Source of the DNA: Yponomeuta sedellus
Lineage: Eukaryota; Arthropoda; Insecta; Lepidoptera; Yponomeutidae
Reading direction: 5' to 3'
NCBI GenBank assembly: GCA_934045075.1
Contig: OW203738.1
Location: forward strand, 7,479,868 to 7,543,867
DNA: 64,000 nt
A model generated the notes under the pieces. The model worked only from the letters and a program-made list of their open reading frames with translations. It was not told the origin of the DNA and did no database searches. The stretch's first letter is position 1; every line of letters starts with the position of its first letter. The position numbers and the translations under genes are program-made. This document shows, in pieces, positions 1 to 11,294 of this stretch.

Positions 1-359
1 TTTCAGTTTTTCGTTTGATCCCCAAGTTAGTTTTTCTTTTTTAGATTGTGCCTAACACGAAGCGCATCGAATCCTTTGATTAAAACTTCCAAATCCTTTT
101 CATAAATTAGCTTGTAACCCAAATTAACGTCATTACACTGGGCCGGTCATTACCGTCATTACTCCCGAAACTCATTCCCGCCCGTTTCCAATAAGAATAA
201 GGAAATACGGGACCTTAAAAAAGGAGTCAAAGCGTTTGTGGTGCTAACGATGTAGGGTCACGGGGGCTACTCGAAATTAAGGATTTTAAGGCTGCTCTGA
301 CATGGATATGCTGTCTTGCTCGCATGCTTTTACATTTTCATTATAGTTATAAATTTTTG

Positions 360-401
360 AAAAATGTGGTCTGGGTGTTTCTACACCCAGACCACATTTT
401 T
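360..401. repeat. Perfect 19-bp hairpin, 4-nt loop
   Basis: Arms 360-378 (AAAAATGTGGTCTGGGTGT) and 383-401, loop TTCT. Confidence 0.95.
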
Positions 402-807
402 AACTAATAAAATTTTGGACGTTGCAATTACATTTTTGTTTTTCTATGCGTAGTGAATAAGAAAGAAAAGTTCTTCCCAAAATTATTGATTTTGAAATCA
501 AATTGTCTCAAAAAACTCAGAAGTGAACAAAAAAAACGTGCCTTGAATATTTGCTATTTAATATCCATCGAACCAATTCAATTCAATTTATTTCAACGTA
601 AAGGATTTACATTCTGTTTGCTGAATGTCAAAGTACAATGTAACATGAAAGTGAAATATTACCAATATTTACTTTTCATCCGAATTACATTATCTCTTTC
701 AGAGATAATTTATGAGACTTTTTACATGTTATTTCTTATATAATATCAAATGAAAAGTTTCGTGTGCAATAAAGTATAATAATAATAATACATTAAGTCA
801 ATTTTTT

Positions 808-860
808 TTTTAAATTGTCCTTAGCACGGGTTAGTGCATTAAAAATAAAAATAGTATAAT
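808..860 (+). mobile_element. SINE family B, 3' fragment
   Basis: AAATTGTCCTTAGCACGGGT and GTGCATT tail; followed directly by a perfect hairpin. Confidence 0.55.
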
Positions 861-897
861 CAATTAATTTCTCTTAAGATTAAGAGAAATTAATTGA
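860..897. repeat. Perfect 18-bp hairpin, 2-nt spacer
   Basis: Arms 860-877 and 880-897 (TCAATTAATTTCTCTTAA and its reverse complement), spacer GA, directly after a SINE tail. Confidence 0.93.
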
Positions 898-1065
898 ATT
901 AAGCTCCAATTTTCCAAGCTAGCAAAAATCAGACTGAAACTAAAATTCCGGAAATCCACTGAATAAACGTGAATACATTTAAAATTTTGATAGATTCACC
1001 CCTACATAGAGAACACTTTATTTAAAGAGACCCACGACTTTCCAGTACATTGATTGTCAAATTAT

Positions 1066-1195
1066 GACAAAAAAAAGCCCAGGTCTGGGATGTTTACATG
1101 TTTGTGATGTCGTTGTTTCTGGTTCCCACGACACAGGGTATTCTAGTGTGGGGCCAGAAGCAATGTATGTGCTCGTATGTAAATGTTATTTTATG
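1066..1195 (+). mobile_element. SINE family C, body fragment
   Basis: Matches 34370-34490. Contains TTCCCACG (1133-1140), a perfect Su(H) word that is changed in the other two copies. Confidence 0.65.
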
Positions 1196-1199
1196 TTTT

Positions 1200-3140
1200 A
1201 GTGCCACAAATTGCGTGACTAGAGCCATCACACTACCCAGGCTGGCTTGTATCCATAAATACTTACTGTCTCTACCTTAAACAATAAAAATGCTGAAGAA
1301 GACGAGAACATACTGTAGTAAGAAAGGATAAGAAAATGTGGAGAAGGAAAACTGTGTCTAATATTTTTATTTTTTTGCTAGATTTCGCTTAAAACGACAA
1401 CATTTCAGCAGTTTTTTTTTCAAATATCGGACTACGTTTTTTAGTCTGACAGTTATAAAAACAATAAACCCACTGCATACATGTAAAACCATCGTGAGGT
1501 TCATTTCTTTTATTGAATTCGAATTGAAAATTAATCTACCTGCCGCAATTCTTAATGTTGCACAGCCCAAAACCTACCTTCAAAGCTTCACAAAGCATCA
1601 TCATCAAGCTTTGCACTCTAAAGTCATAGACGTAAGTGCCTGATTTCCCCAGCATTTCTTTGTGTACCCTCCAACTCAGAGACGCAACAAGTGTACAGAT
1701 AACAATAGGAACTATTAGGGCATGATTTATACCGACGTAATGCAATCTTTTATCTTCCACCCCCAATTTTGTACGGAATAATCTTGTTACTGAAATTCCC
1801 ACACTCTAGGGTTAGGGTGGGTTTTTTAATCTTGTTATATAGCTTTTAAGTGTTATAAAAGCTTTGGTAACTGAGATAACTACCAGTAAGGGATAGCCAA
1901 CTATAATCTGGGTGAAGCAAATGAGTTTGTTTTATCATTTAGGTAGTTAAGAATAGACAATAAGGGAAACCAGCTATATAGCACCCAACGAAGAAAACGT
2001 AACTTTTTCGTAAGAAACGAAAAGAATATTTATTACTCTCACTATACGTTGTCATAAAAAGTAAACCTCATCATCTTCGATATCGATATCAACCCTCTAT
2101 ATTATTATGTCCCCATTGTTGGCGCATGGGTCTCTTCCTGTATGGTAGGAAGGTTAGGCCATACTCCAACACGGGGGCGGCCTTACTGTCAGAAGTTATC
2201 AAGCCGCCCATAAGGCCTCTGACATGGCTTAACGACTGCTATTACATGAAAGCCGGCACCAACGGCTTAACGTGCTTTGCGAAGCACAGAAACGCTCAGA
2301 AAAAATGCCACTAGCGGTAGTCACGGGACGGTAGTCATCATCTTAAATGAGAAAAAGTACAACCTAGAACTTCGGGTCAAAAACCTTACCATAAACCTAA
2401 ACAAAAACCTATTTTTGGCAATAGTGAATTAAAAACCTACAGTGTTATTTATAGGAAGACGATTCCTTAAAACAATGCAGTTGAACTAGTCTTTTCCTTC
2501 TCGCAAGAGTATTTAAATTGCATTTGAGGAGTTTTTAACAGGTGTCCTGTTTTTGTATATAGCACTGGTAGGGTTTTTTTGTGTATGCTCTAAAATAGTC
2601 AGAGATTCATGGTGTTAACTTTACGTAAAAACGTAAATTACGAAATAAGATACATTAAAACCAGTTTTTAAATTTTTTGTTTTATTTTTTCAAACGCAGA
2701 AGATAAAACATTTTTATATATATTCTTTATTGCAAACAGTAAATTCGAAAGATCATTACATAAAATTTGTTTCAAAGGCGAACTTACCTCTAACAGAGAT
2801 CTCTTCCAGCCAACCTTAGCATCGGGTGTTTAAATTAAGATAGCGGGAGGAAGGGAGAAACATTTATAACTATATAAATAAGTAATAATACGATAATACA
2901 CTTACATATAAATATATACTTATACATTATTTTTCAAACATGCATATTAAAAGAGGGTACATTTTATGTTGCGTCCTACATGCTTTGCTATTGACTTGCT
3001 ATAGACATACAAATGAAACGCAATTATGTTTATATAAGCCCAACTTGATTTATTTACAAGAAAGTGAAACAAACAATACCAGTGGTGTCATGGTCTGTTT
3101 AGAACATTTACATATACGTACAGTATAATACATAATAGTA
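1200..3140. other. Mostly unannotated, AT-rich
   Basis: Apart from the SINE at 2087-2335, nothing supported. A TTCCCACA word (Su(H) type, - strand) at 1796-1803 stands alone. Confidence 0.3.
2087..2335 (-). mobile_element. 5S-derived SINE, head missing, internally deleted
   Basis: 3' end and body recognisable, with a deletion in the middle and no 5S-like head. Confidence 0.75.
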
Positions 3141-3144
3141 GTAA

Positions 3145-3346
3145 TAACTTCCACACTACACAATCACTTGATCTGGTCCCAAACTAGGATACCCTGCACT
3201 ATGGTATCGAGACAAGGACATCACAAACATGAAACTACACCCGGACTGAGGCCACTTGTACAAATGTACGGCAGCCCCCAGTGGGAATTGAACCCACGAC
3301 CTCTGTCTCAGACCCAAGCACCTTAGTGGCTAGACCAGTGAGCCCG
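3145..3346 (-). mobile_element. tRNA-like SINE (family E)
   Basis: Head AGTGGGAATTGAACCCACGA; the body (TGGTCCCAAACTAGGATA, CACTATGGTAT) recurs at 45608-45840. Confidence 0.65.
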
Positions 3347-3349
3347 TCA

Positions 3350-4140
3350 TACATAAAAGTCATACCTACATAATAATACTACAATAGTAAGACATGAACT
3401 CTACCCAATCTAACCCTGCAGTCCCCTACAAACCTCTTCCTACGCCACGTATGGATGCTTAATAAATCTCTTAGTATCAATTTGACCCCACATCCTCTAG
3501 GCAAGGTTGACACAGCAAGTGCATTCATAAACAATCATACAAAAGAAGGGGCCCCTACGCACCCCAAATCTGTCCAACCCTCGAAGGTACCAGGCACTTG
3601 TCACGCCGCAGGGCGACGAAAGAAGGTACTTTTTTCTTCAGGAACTTTTTTCAAAATTGACGCAAATTTGTGTATTCTTTGTGGCCAGTATCTTTTATAT
3701 TCATTTCGTCTATTGTCATCGTAGAATCTTTTTGCGTCAAGGTAGACCGTGGGAAGGATCTTGACCATGTCTGAGGAATGACTAAGTTTGGGAGACACGA
3801 AACCGTTGGTTTTTTGTACTAATAGAAACAGGTGAGGAAGAGAAAAAATAGGACATAACAACAATTCATTTTCTCGCTACAGATTACGTTCACACTAGCT
3901 TCTACCAAATTGCAGTAAATCTCATCAGAAAAATTCGAGCGTTTAAAAAAATTCGGCTAAGAGGAGTCAAAACCAGTACAATCTTAAAATGTCTAATTAA
4001 AATACTGATTCCACTCCAAAAACCCTCCCATGGCACCCCTAATTGATACAATCTATAAACAAAAATCCCTAATTCACCCCTAACAATCACAAAATGCCTC
4101 TAATAGACATTTAATTACTACCCGGCCAAGTTCCAGTGAC
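3350..4140. other. Unannotated
   Basis: Overlapping short frames on both strands at 3455-3864 without family resemblance; no repeat recognised. Confidence 0.25.
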
Positions 4141-4640
4141 CCCTTTACACTTGTTTACAGCTTCATCCCTCGCCCAAACTGTGGAGAAACGCGATGAGCC
4201 ATCTAAATGGAATGTTTAATTCCGATGGCCGTACAATATTACAAAGCAATACGGGAATAATCGGGCGCCCGCTTGCCATCTGTCGTTCCGAATCTCGCGG
4301 GTGAAAAAAAGCCCGAAATGTGCGCAACCCTGGGAACCTAGGAGCGGCGCGCATTCCCACGAATTCACCCCTCAATTTTCAATAACCAAATTAGCCTTTG
4401 CGTTACCCTATTTCGGAGATGAGGGAGTCGTGAATCTATTCATGTGCGATAAAAAATATCACCTCTCCTTCTCGTCTTAGTATCTTATTCGTATGTTCAT
4501 CCCCTTCGAATGCACGTGTTCAAAGATCGTATGTTTGCGGCGGTAGTGTGTGTGCGCGAGAGCCTTGGATCGCAGCACCTGCCGTCTCCGGCGCACCCCA
4601 TTGGCCGAGCCGCACTATCGCCGCTACACTGATTTCTTTT
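4140..4640. promoter_or_regulatory. Candidate Notch/proneural enhancer upstream of the Bearded-type gene
   Basis: A GC-richer island without recognised repeats, 1.0-1.5 kb upstream of the promoter. It has a Su(H) site, CGTGGGAA on the - strand (4354-4361), and a proneural E-box, GCAGGTG on the - strand (4576-4582). CACGTG occurs near 4512. Open frames here show no family resemblance. Confidence 0.5.
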
Positions 4641-5517
4641 AAAACTTTATTTTTTTCCACTAACCTCGGACATACAAGAAAAAACATCTAACGTGTCTCA
4701 ACCGGTACGAGTTAAATATTTGTGTGTAGGTGGCATTTTATGTTAGTTAGTACTTTTTGTTCGACGAAATGCTAATGAAGAAGAAGGCTTAAGTTACTTA
4801 GATCGTACGAGTACGATAGGGCGTTAACTAACCTTTTATAAGATATACGACAGCTTCATAAACATACCTGTAAAAGCCATTAGACCCATATACGTTATCT
4901 CATCAAATTGCGGCTCTAAATCGTATTTGAAACTCTTCAAATGGCCTCACTAAATAACAACAAGCAAATACAAAAACCTTTATCGGCACTTTATTCCTAA
5001 TCAGGTGTACAACTGTTGGCGCGTGCGCAACACTCAAACATTAGGGTCAGGCTCGCTGAAATCACCCCTCCGTGCTTTTTTGACCCTAGGGGCAGATAAC
5101 AAACGCATTGTCATGGGAAGTAACCCCATTCCTTTGGGGTCACTAGGCCTAAACGACGCCATGCGGCGTGTTTACCCACGGAGTGTGCCAGACACGTGAT
5201 GATTGTATTAACATGTGAAAGGCTTAATAGAATACTTGTTGAAGTTGAATGTAAATCAAAAGAAACACTATAGAAGCGAAAGGGATGAGCGTGTCACATA
5301 GTTCGTCTTTTCGAGGAAATGTATTTTTCCAGAAACTTTGATAATATATTAAGTCAATGAAAAAGAATGGGGCTTAATGATAGGCTGCACAAAAAATTTA
5401 AGAATCAAAGATACAAAAATCCTTTCATAATACGCTTAATTACATAGCAGTGTCAATAATAATTACAAGGCACACAGAAAGCATCCCAGGAAAGCAATTT
5501 CGCTGCGTTCGCGCGCA

Positions 5518-5533
5518 AACCACTTGACTCACG
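5518..5533 (+). promoter_or_regulatory. AP-1-like TGACTCA within a shared composite motif
   Basis: AACCACTTGACTCACG about 100 bp upstream of the inferred start of the Bearded-type gene. It contains a perfect TGACTCA (5525-5531). A near copy, AACCACTGACTCGCG, lies at 14904-14918 beside a Su(H) site. Function is inferred. Confidence 0.4.
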
Positions 5534-5596
5534 CACACAGAGAAGGGTTCTTTTGACATGCACGGGGGCTTTTGTAGCGAGGGGCTGCCCCGCGGG

Positions 5597-5635
5597 TATA
5601 AAAGGCTCGCGCGGCAATCAGCCCCACATTCCCGC
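5597..5635 (+). promoter_or_regulatory. Core promoter of the Bearded-family gene
   Basis: TATAAAA at 5597-5603. The likely transcription start is about 5626-5630, in ACATTCCCGC, 31 bp after the first T of the TATA box; the mbeta-type gene has CATTCC at the same spacing. The exact start base is inferred. Confidence 0.8.
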
Positions 5636-5676
5636 TCGTGCTCTCACTAGCAACACACGTCCCACCCTCTACTATC

Positions 5677-6153
5677 ATGTCTTACTACGCCAACAACGAG
5701 TACATCGTCGCGTCGAACAACTCGATGAACGAAAACAAGTACAACAGTGAAAAGATGAAGAGCAGTGGCCTGAAGGCGCTGCTGAAGCCTTTCATGAAGA
5801 TTATCAAGAAGACACGCCGCTCCAGCCGTCCTGCCCAGACTTGCGAGAGCAGCTACGAAGACGAACAGAACTCCAGCAACGAGTCACTCGAGCGCAAACT
5901 GATGGAGGAGGTGAACCAGTGCGCCCCGGGAGCCGCCATCTTTGTTTACAACGACGAGTCCTGCGACATCACCCCGGTGTCACGAGATAACTTCTACGTG
6001 CCCGTCCACTTCGCCCGGACAGACGCCGGCACCTTCTTCTGGACCAGCGCCTCCAAAACCGAGGCCGACTTCGCCTCAGCCCACTGCTACACAGAATGCC
6101 AGACGGCGGAGCAACAGTATCCAGTCTTCCAGGACAGATGGGTGCAAGCCTAA
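5677..6153 (+). CDS. E(spl)malpha-BFM: Bearded-family protein, E(spl)malpha/m4-like
   Basis: A single-exon 158-aa protein. Bearded proteins bind the E3 ligase Neuralized and reduce Delta endocytosis, so they tune Notch signalling at the plasma membrane. Seen here: a Lys/Arg-rich amphipathic stretch at residues 27-50 (membrane-associating helix of the family), an NSSNESLE motif at 65-72 matching the family NxxNxxLE Neuralized-binding motif, the block VPVHFARTDAGTFFWT at 108-123, and the C-terminus DRWVQA at 153-158. The long form with these C-terminal blocks is that of malpha/m4/m2, not of short Brd. The start is the ATG at 5677; the frame is open 13 codons further up to 5638 but with no ATG. 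A TATA box lies 80 bp upstream and the 3'UTR has Brd, K and GY boxes. Which Drosophila paralogue it matches is uncertain; family membership is not in doubt. Confidence 0.93.
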   Translation: MSYYANNEYIVASNNSMNENKYNSEKMKSSGLKALLKPFMKIIKKTRRSSRPAQTCESSYEDEQNSSNESLERKLMEEVNQCAPGAAIFVYNDESCDITPVSRDNFYVPVHFARTDAGTFFWTSASKTEADFASAHCYTECQTAEQQYPVFQDRWVQA

Positions 6154-6515
6154 CTCACCGAGGCTAGATGAAGAAGAATCCAGTGTCTTCCTGAAAAACC
6201 AGTGACTGCTCCGTTGGTTTCTGAAACCCGTCTGTGATTTTAGTATGTAGGTCGATTCGAAGGTGCCATTTTAGGGTTAGTTTAGTGCTAGAGCTTTGCT
6301 CTATACTCGTGATACAAGTAAAAACTCCTTGAAAGCTTTAATTTTGAATTTTATAAGTTTTGATTTGAAATGTTTTGTATTGTATAAGATTTTAGGTTAA
6401 GTAGCGTCGAGCTTACATTTGTGATCTTCCTATAATGAGCTTTAATAGATTTAGGGATTTTGATTGTCTTTTTAGTGGTAAGACATCCACATTGTTACAA
6501 AAGTCAAGAATAAAA
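6154..6515 (+). promoter_or_regulatory. 3'UTR of the Bearded-type gene with GY, K and Brd boxes
   Basis: GY box GTCTTCC at 6185-6191 (miR-7 seed match), K boxes TGTGAT at 6233-6238 and 6420-6425 (miR-2/miR-11 class), Brd boxes AGCTTTA at 6334-6340 and 6438-6444 (miR-4/miR-79 class). Poly(A) signal AATAAA at 6509-6514. In Drosophila these boxes give negative post-transcriptional control of Brd and E(spl) genes. Confidence 0.88.
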
Positions 6516-7109
6516 CGTATAAACATTTTTTTCACTAACTTGATTCTTTCATTCCTATTATATCAATCCTTTTGAACTAAAAGCACTTGGCTTAAATACA
6601 GTAGCTACTAAATAACAGTACGCTGACCAAAAAGAGTATTCAAACCGCGGCCTATAAAGTTGAATGAGGACTTGAGGAGTCTTGGCGCGAACCAAACTGG
6701 TCTGACGGCTTTGCCGACGCGAGCCAACATCCGATACTATACATAAATACACATACAAACAACTTGACCATAGAAACTGAGGTCTCATTGGAAACTTTTC
6801 CACAACTTCAAAAGAAGGACATGCTCCTAGCGTATCATCTGAGTGTCTAAGGTCGTCACATTGAAATTGTCCATCCGCGGTGTACAGGTACCAGCCCATA
6901 ATCTTTCTCTAAGAGAGGGCCTGTAACCTGCAGTGGGACAAATATGGACTGTCCATGTTGTGTATAGGTTCTCAGTTTTACTTAATCGTAATTACATTTT
7001 ACCTAATAAATAAACGCGACTAGACCCGTTTAATACATTACTTAATCATAACCGGTAGAAAACCCAACATTTACTAAAAAAACCTAAATTACTCTTATGA
7101 GTATAAAGC

Positions 7110-7245
7110 CAGGTTTTCACGGTCTTAGTGCGCTCGGTCCGAGTGCGCCATCCGAGTAAACTAATGCTTCTGATTGGCTATTTTGGTGTTGTCACGAAAA
7201 ACCGTCCAATCAGAAGCATTAGTTTACTGTGAAAACGCTGCTTAA
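7110..7245. mobile_element. MITE family 3, foldback element
   Basis: Perfect 23-bp inverted arms at 7155-7177 and 7206-7228 with a 28-nt loop, inside outer arms GGTTTTCAC (7112) / GTGAAAAC (7230). Confidence 0.65.
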
Positions 7246-7800
7246 GCCGCATAATTTTCGAGTTTATATTGCGCCCAAAGACCTCTTTGCGCGGCTTGCA
7301 CCTTATTATAGGTAGTTGGGTTGAATTAGAAAAGTTTCCAATAGGTCCACGAGCGAGGTAGTCTCCTCGTCCATACTTTATCATCTCGCTTTGCCTTTTA
7401 CGGACTTGGAAGGCTCGCACGTGCAACGCTGCAGGCTACTCTCGCTACTGGCTTCGTAATGGTCACTTTTTATCCGACCATTTTTGTTTAAATCTTTTTT
7501 TAAGCCGCGCACTCGCCGAGATGTTCTTTGGCTCGTGATTGATTGATTCTTATCTTTCGATTGGAGCCGGGGTGTTTGTTTTGTGGAGCTCGTTTTGGGA
7601 TTAGGCCTCGGGAAAGGCGATTAGCGATTTAATATTTTCTATGCTGAAAATACAGACTTTATCTATGGCATGAAAGTTTGCAGCTTAGCGTTTTCTATGA
7701 TCAAAAAAATCACACCATCATCGATTGCAGCTTTCAAGTATTGTTTTTTTTTATACATTGTAAACAAAATGACAAGTTAATGGGTTGAAAAGCCTCAATA

Positions 7801-8095
7801 TTAAGCCAAGTGGGTGGAAGGGCTGACGAGGGAAATCCCAGGCAGTCATACTTTGATCAATTAAGAGGTGTATTAGCGAAGTGAAAGATAAAAAGGGTCC
7901 ACCGGAAACTGGCGTGCGTGCATGCTAATTACTGTTTATGAAGCGAAAGAGGTTTGTCAGGATCGTAGCAAGTGACAAGCCGTCATAAAATAATTTACCA
8001 AAATACCACTTGAGAAGCCGCTATCACATTAGTTTGTCAGGATCGTGGCAAGTGGCAAGCTCTGATAAAATAATTTATCAAAATACCACTAGAGA
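7801..8095 (+). mobile_element. RTE-like LINE 3' end, decayed, with internal duplication
   Basis: GGAAGGGCTGACGAGGGAAA and GTGCGTGCATGC match copies at 41.7 and 43.7 kb. A ~78-bp piece starting TTTGTCAGGATCGT is duplicated in tandem (about 7953 and 8033). Confidence 0.55.
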
Positions 8096-9229
8096 ATTTT
8101 AATTTCTACCACCTAAGGAAAAATACTTATTGCTTCTATTACACCCATTCATGCAGTGTTGCATGCTAATGCAGTTGTGCAAAACTATATCACAAAACCA
8201 CCTTCGACAAGTCACAACCTGTCGTAAAAGTTGTGCAACGAACAAGTTGCGACGTGCTTCCACAGACTTGCTCCGAGACGTGAAAACGTAGAAAAAACTG
8301 CATTGTGCGTGTTACATTTCAACGACGAATGTATTTTAACTCGGTAGTTATTTTACTTAACAATGCCATAAGATTAACAATTGCCAATTCACTATGCACG
8401 TGCAACGCTTCAAAAACTTTCACCTATATTATGAAGAGACAATAAATTCAACATTCAATACGATTTATTATTCTCATGCTTGCATACTGTGCTTGCATAA
8501 AATAATTGCAGACGTCATTTGCTCTGTAATGGGATCGAGCTGGCAAAGGAAAATCCTGTGGAAACTTACAGCCCATTTGCCTACTACCAGCAAGCAAAAT
8601 GCATGGCAACTGTAAATACAGTTACTACCTAATCATCGATAAATAACTATTTCTTCTTCTTCTTCTTCTTCAGGCTATATAATGTAGTCCGCTTCTGGAC
8701 AAATATGGATAAGTCAATAACAATTTACCTATATTAAAAGCCTGGAGCTAAAACCATTACATAAAACATCACTTCTTTCGTGGAGAAGAAATTGTCGTAA
8801 ATTAAAAACAATCTGTTGCGAATTATGAATTACCTACGTGACATTACTTTGTATAATCTTTTATGAATAACATGAGCGCAAGACCTAGCTTAATATCCAC
8901 TAGAAAAGTTTTAAGCATCGAGTGGGAAGAAAGGTGTTTCCACTTAATTCAAACGTCACTTTGGAGTTAAAACCAAAAAAACTTGTACAGAATTGAATTA
9001 GGTAATTACTGTACGTATTATTTGTACTGTTAAAAACTACAAAAGATAGAAATAGCTTGCTAGCATTGTGAGTAATTAAAAGATAAGTTCAGGAATGTTT
9101 TCTAAAACATGCGATCAAGAAATCATGCACGATCGAATTGAACCAATCCCATCAACGATTACACAATTAACCAATTTCACAAACGAGGTAAAACAAAACC
9201 CATAAAGAAGTGCAAGTAACAATTTAAGT

Positions 9230-10100
9230 AATAGACTAATTGCCAAACAAAAAAACTCCGTCTCCCAGCTCCTAACGCTCCCATGCCAGCGCCGCTAAAG
9301 TTGCCGTATCGCTCAGAGCGAACCTGATATGCTAATTGTCTGGCTATTAAATGAGTCCGCGTCGCGTATACCGCTAGCCCAAGAGTTGTCATAATTATCC
9401 GTACACACGACTACAAGATCTATAATGCGCGGGCCGAGATACTTCATGTAATAACAGCATACGGGACGAGAGCCTCGGACCCGTGAGAAATTTCGGCAGA
9501 TGTACAATTCCTTGACGCTACACGACGGGTGAACGCTTATCTTTTTTTTTGCTTCTCTCGAGTTTAATAATAAACGTTCGTGGATCGTGGCCGAAGCGAG
9601 ACGTCGTGAGTCATCCGAACGCATTGTCGGAGCCATGCACGTGTGTTGGACTTCGGGTTCTAGGATAGAGTTTTTTTTGCAACCCTTCTTTCTTACCCTA
9701 TAACAGATTCAATTCCGCAACTCTTGCAAAATTTGGGTTAATTTTTTTTTTCGTCAGAGTTTTGATTCGGCCACGTGCATGTTTAAAGAGAAATGTGCAT
9801 TGTTGCAACACATGCAGTGGAAGGTAAAGGGCCGGTAATAGAAATCCGTGCGAGATGCCATTAGAGCTGTAATCAATATGATCTATGGCTAATTGAAGAC
9901 AGTGTAGAGCCGCGAAGTTAATTAGTTTTCAATTACAATTAAATTGCTATTAAGAGCAGCCGTGATATGGAAGCAATTAAACTCTCATAGCGGCGCTTCT
10001 GTTCACGCAACTTATAGCAATTAGGTGCTATCATAAATTTCACCATTGCATCATAAATTGAGAATACGACTGCAGATCATGGAGAACAACTTTGTGCTTT
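9230..10100. other. Unique non-coding block, possible enhancer
   Basis: Repeat-free. Contains CGTGAGAA (9482-9489; relaxed Su(H) consensus), CACGTG near 9638 and 9773, and many TAATTA/CAATTA cores from 9820 to 10060. Reading frames here show no protein family. Confidence 0.3.
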
Positions 10101-10837
10101 TTAAGAATGGCGCAATTCAATTTTGCTGTCCAACGTCTGTTCAGATTGTTAAACGTAGTTAAGTGAATAACTATGCTTGAGCCAAGTTAGAAAATTCTTT
10201 AATAAAAGACTTCCTCGTTACCTTAAATCAGCCGGATTCACGCGAAACCAGATTTTTTAATTACATAAACAGCATATGGTAACAATCTTATGCTAGCAAT
10301 ACAGGAACCTGCCTAATTTGACAACATTTATATGGTATCATAATTCAACATTTGATTGACTATTTACGTGCAAAAACCATGTAAAGTCAATTTTAGAACA
10401 AGTTTTATGTCACTATGAATGCATAGCTGATTATGATCATAGGTACTAACGTACGCAAGTGTTCTAATACTGATTTTGTTTTTTCTTGTTTATGTTCTTT
10501 ATAAAGAAACTTCACATAAAAAACTTTACGTGATCGCTTACTTAGATCTATCAGAACTTACAATAGTGAATATATTATTACAAAAACTGTTTACCATTTT
10601 ACTAACATATAGATGTGATGACAGAGAGATGAGAGACCAGGTTATTTAAACACACGTTCTTAGATATTGTTTTAACAGTTTAATTATATAGTGTAAATAC
10701 ATTAAATACATTCTCAGGCGAGACAAAAATTAAGATACAGATAGCTTAGTGAGGAAACCTGACCTGTCTGAAGTGTTCAAATACCTTAGCGCATGAATTG
10801 ACAATCCGCTGCGGGCACACGCGGTAATTAAGTCCAT

Positions 10838-10895
10838 CCCTTTCTCTCTGAGACAAGGCCTGTTGCCTGCAATAGGACGTTTATAGGCTAGATAA
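10838..10895 (+). repeat. LINE 3'-end motif
   Basis: CTCTCTGAGACAAGGCCTGT then GACGTTTATAGGCTAG. Sister pieces at 6903-6965, 13018-13095 and 42975-43045. Confidence 0.5.
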
Positions 10896-11216
10896 ATAAA
10901 TATATATTTAAGGAGAGTTATAGGACGCTTAGTGCAAGCTAATACTTCTTCGCAGCACAAATTCCGCCAACAATGCAAGGCTGGCCAAGGACGGAGGAGT
11001 TGAACACGCACGCGTGCCACCGCGGTGATATCATCGGGTTTGCACAGTTGATTTTCAAGTCAACTCGGCATAATCGTGTGGCAAACAAAGTAATTGTCCA
11101 GGGGCTTGCGTCAAAGCTGAGCTGGCGGCAGCGTTAAGGCCTAGTGTTTCTCTTTGAGTTCTTTTGCTTGATATAATATAAAGTTTTTAAAACTTCCACA
11201 ATATAGTTTTAATCAC

Positions 11217-11219
<3 letters not shown>

Positions 11220-11292
<73 letters not shown>
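11220..11292. repeat. (TA)n microsatellite
   Basis: About 72 bp of uninterrupted TA. Lies in the first unit of an imperfect tandem duplication (about 11190-11355 and 11392-11500). Confidence 0.95.

Positions 11293-11294
<2 letters not shown>

Noticed and set aside
5638..5676. In-frame upstream extension of the Bearded-type protein
   Set aside because: The first codon is GTG, and the ATG at 5677 starts the conserved-looking N-terminus.
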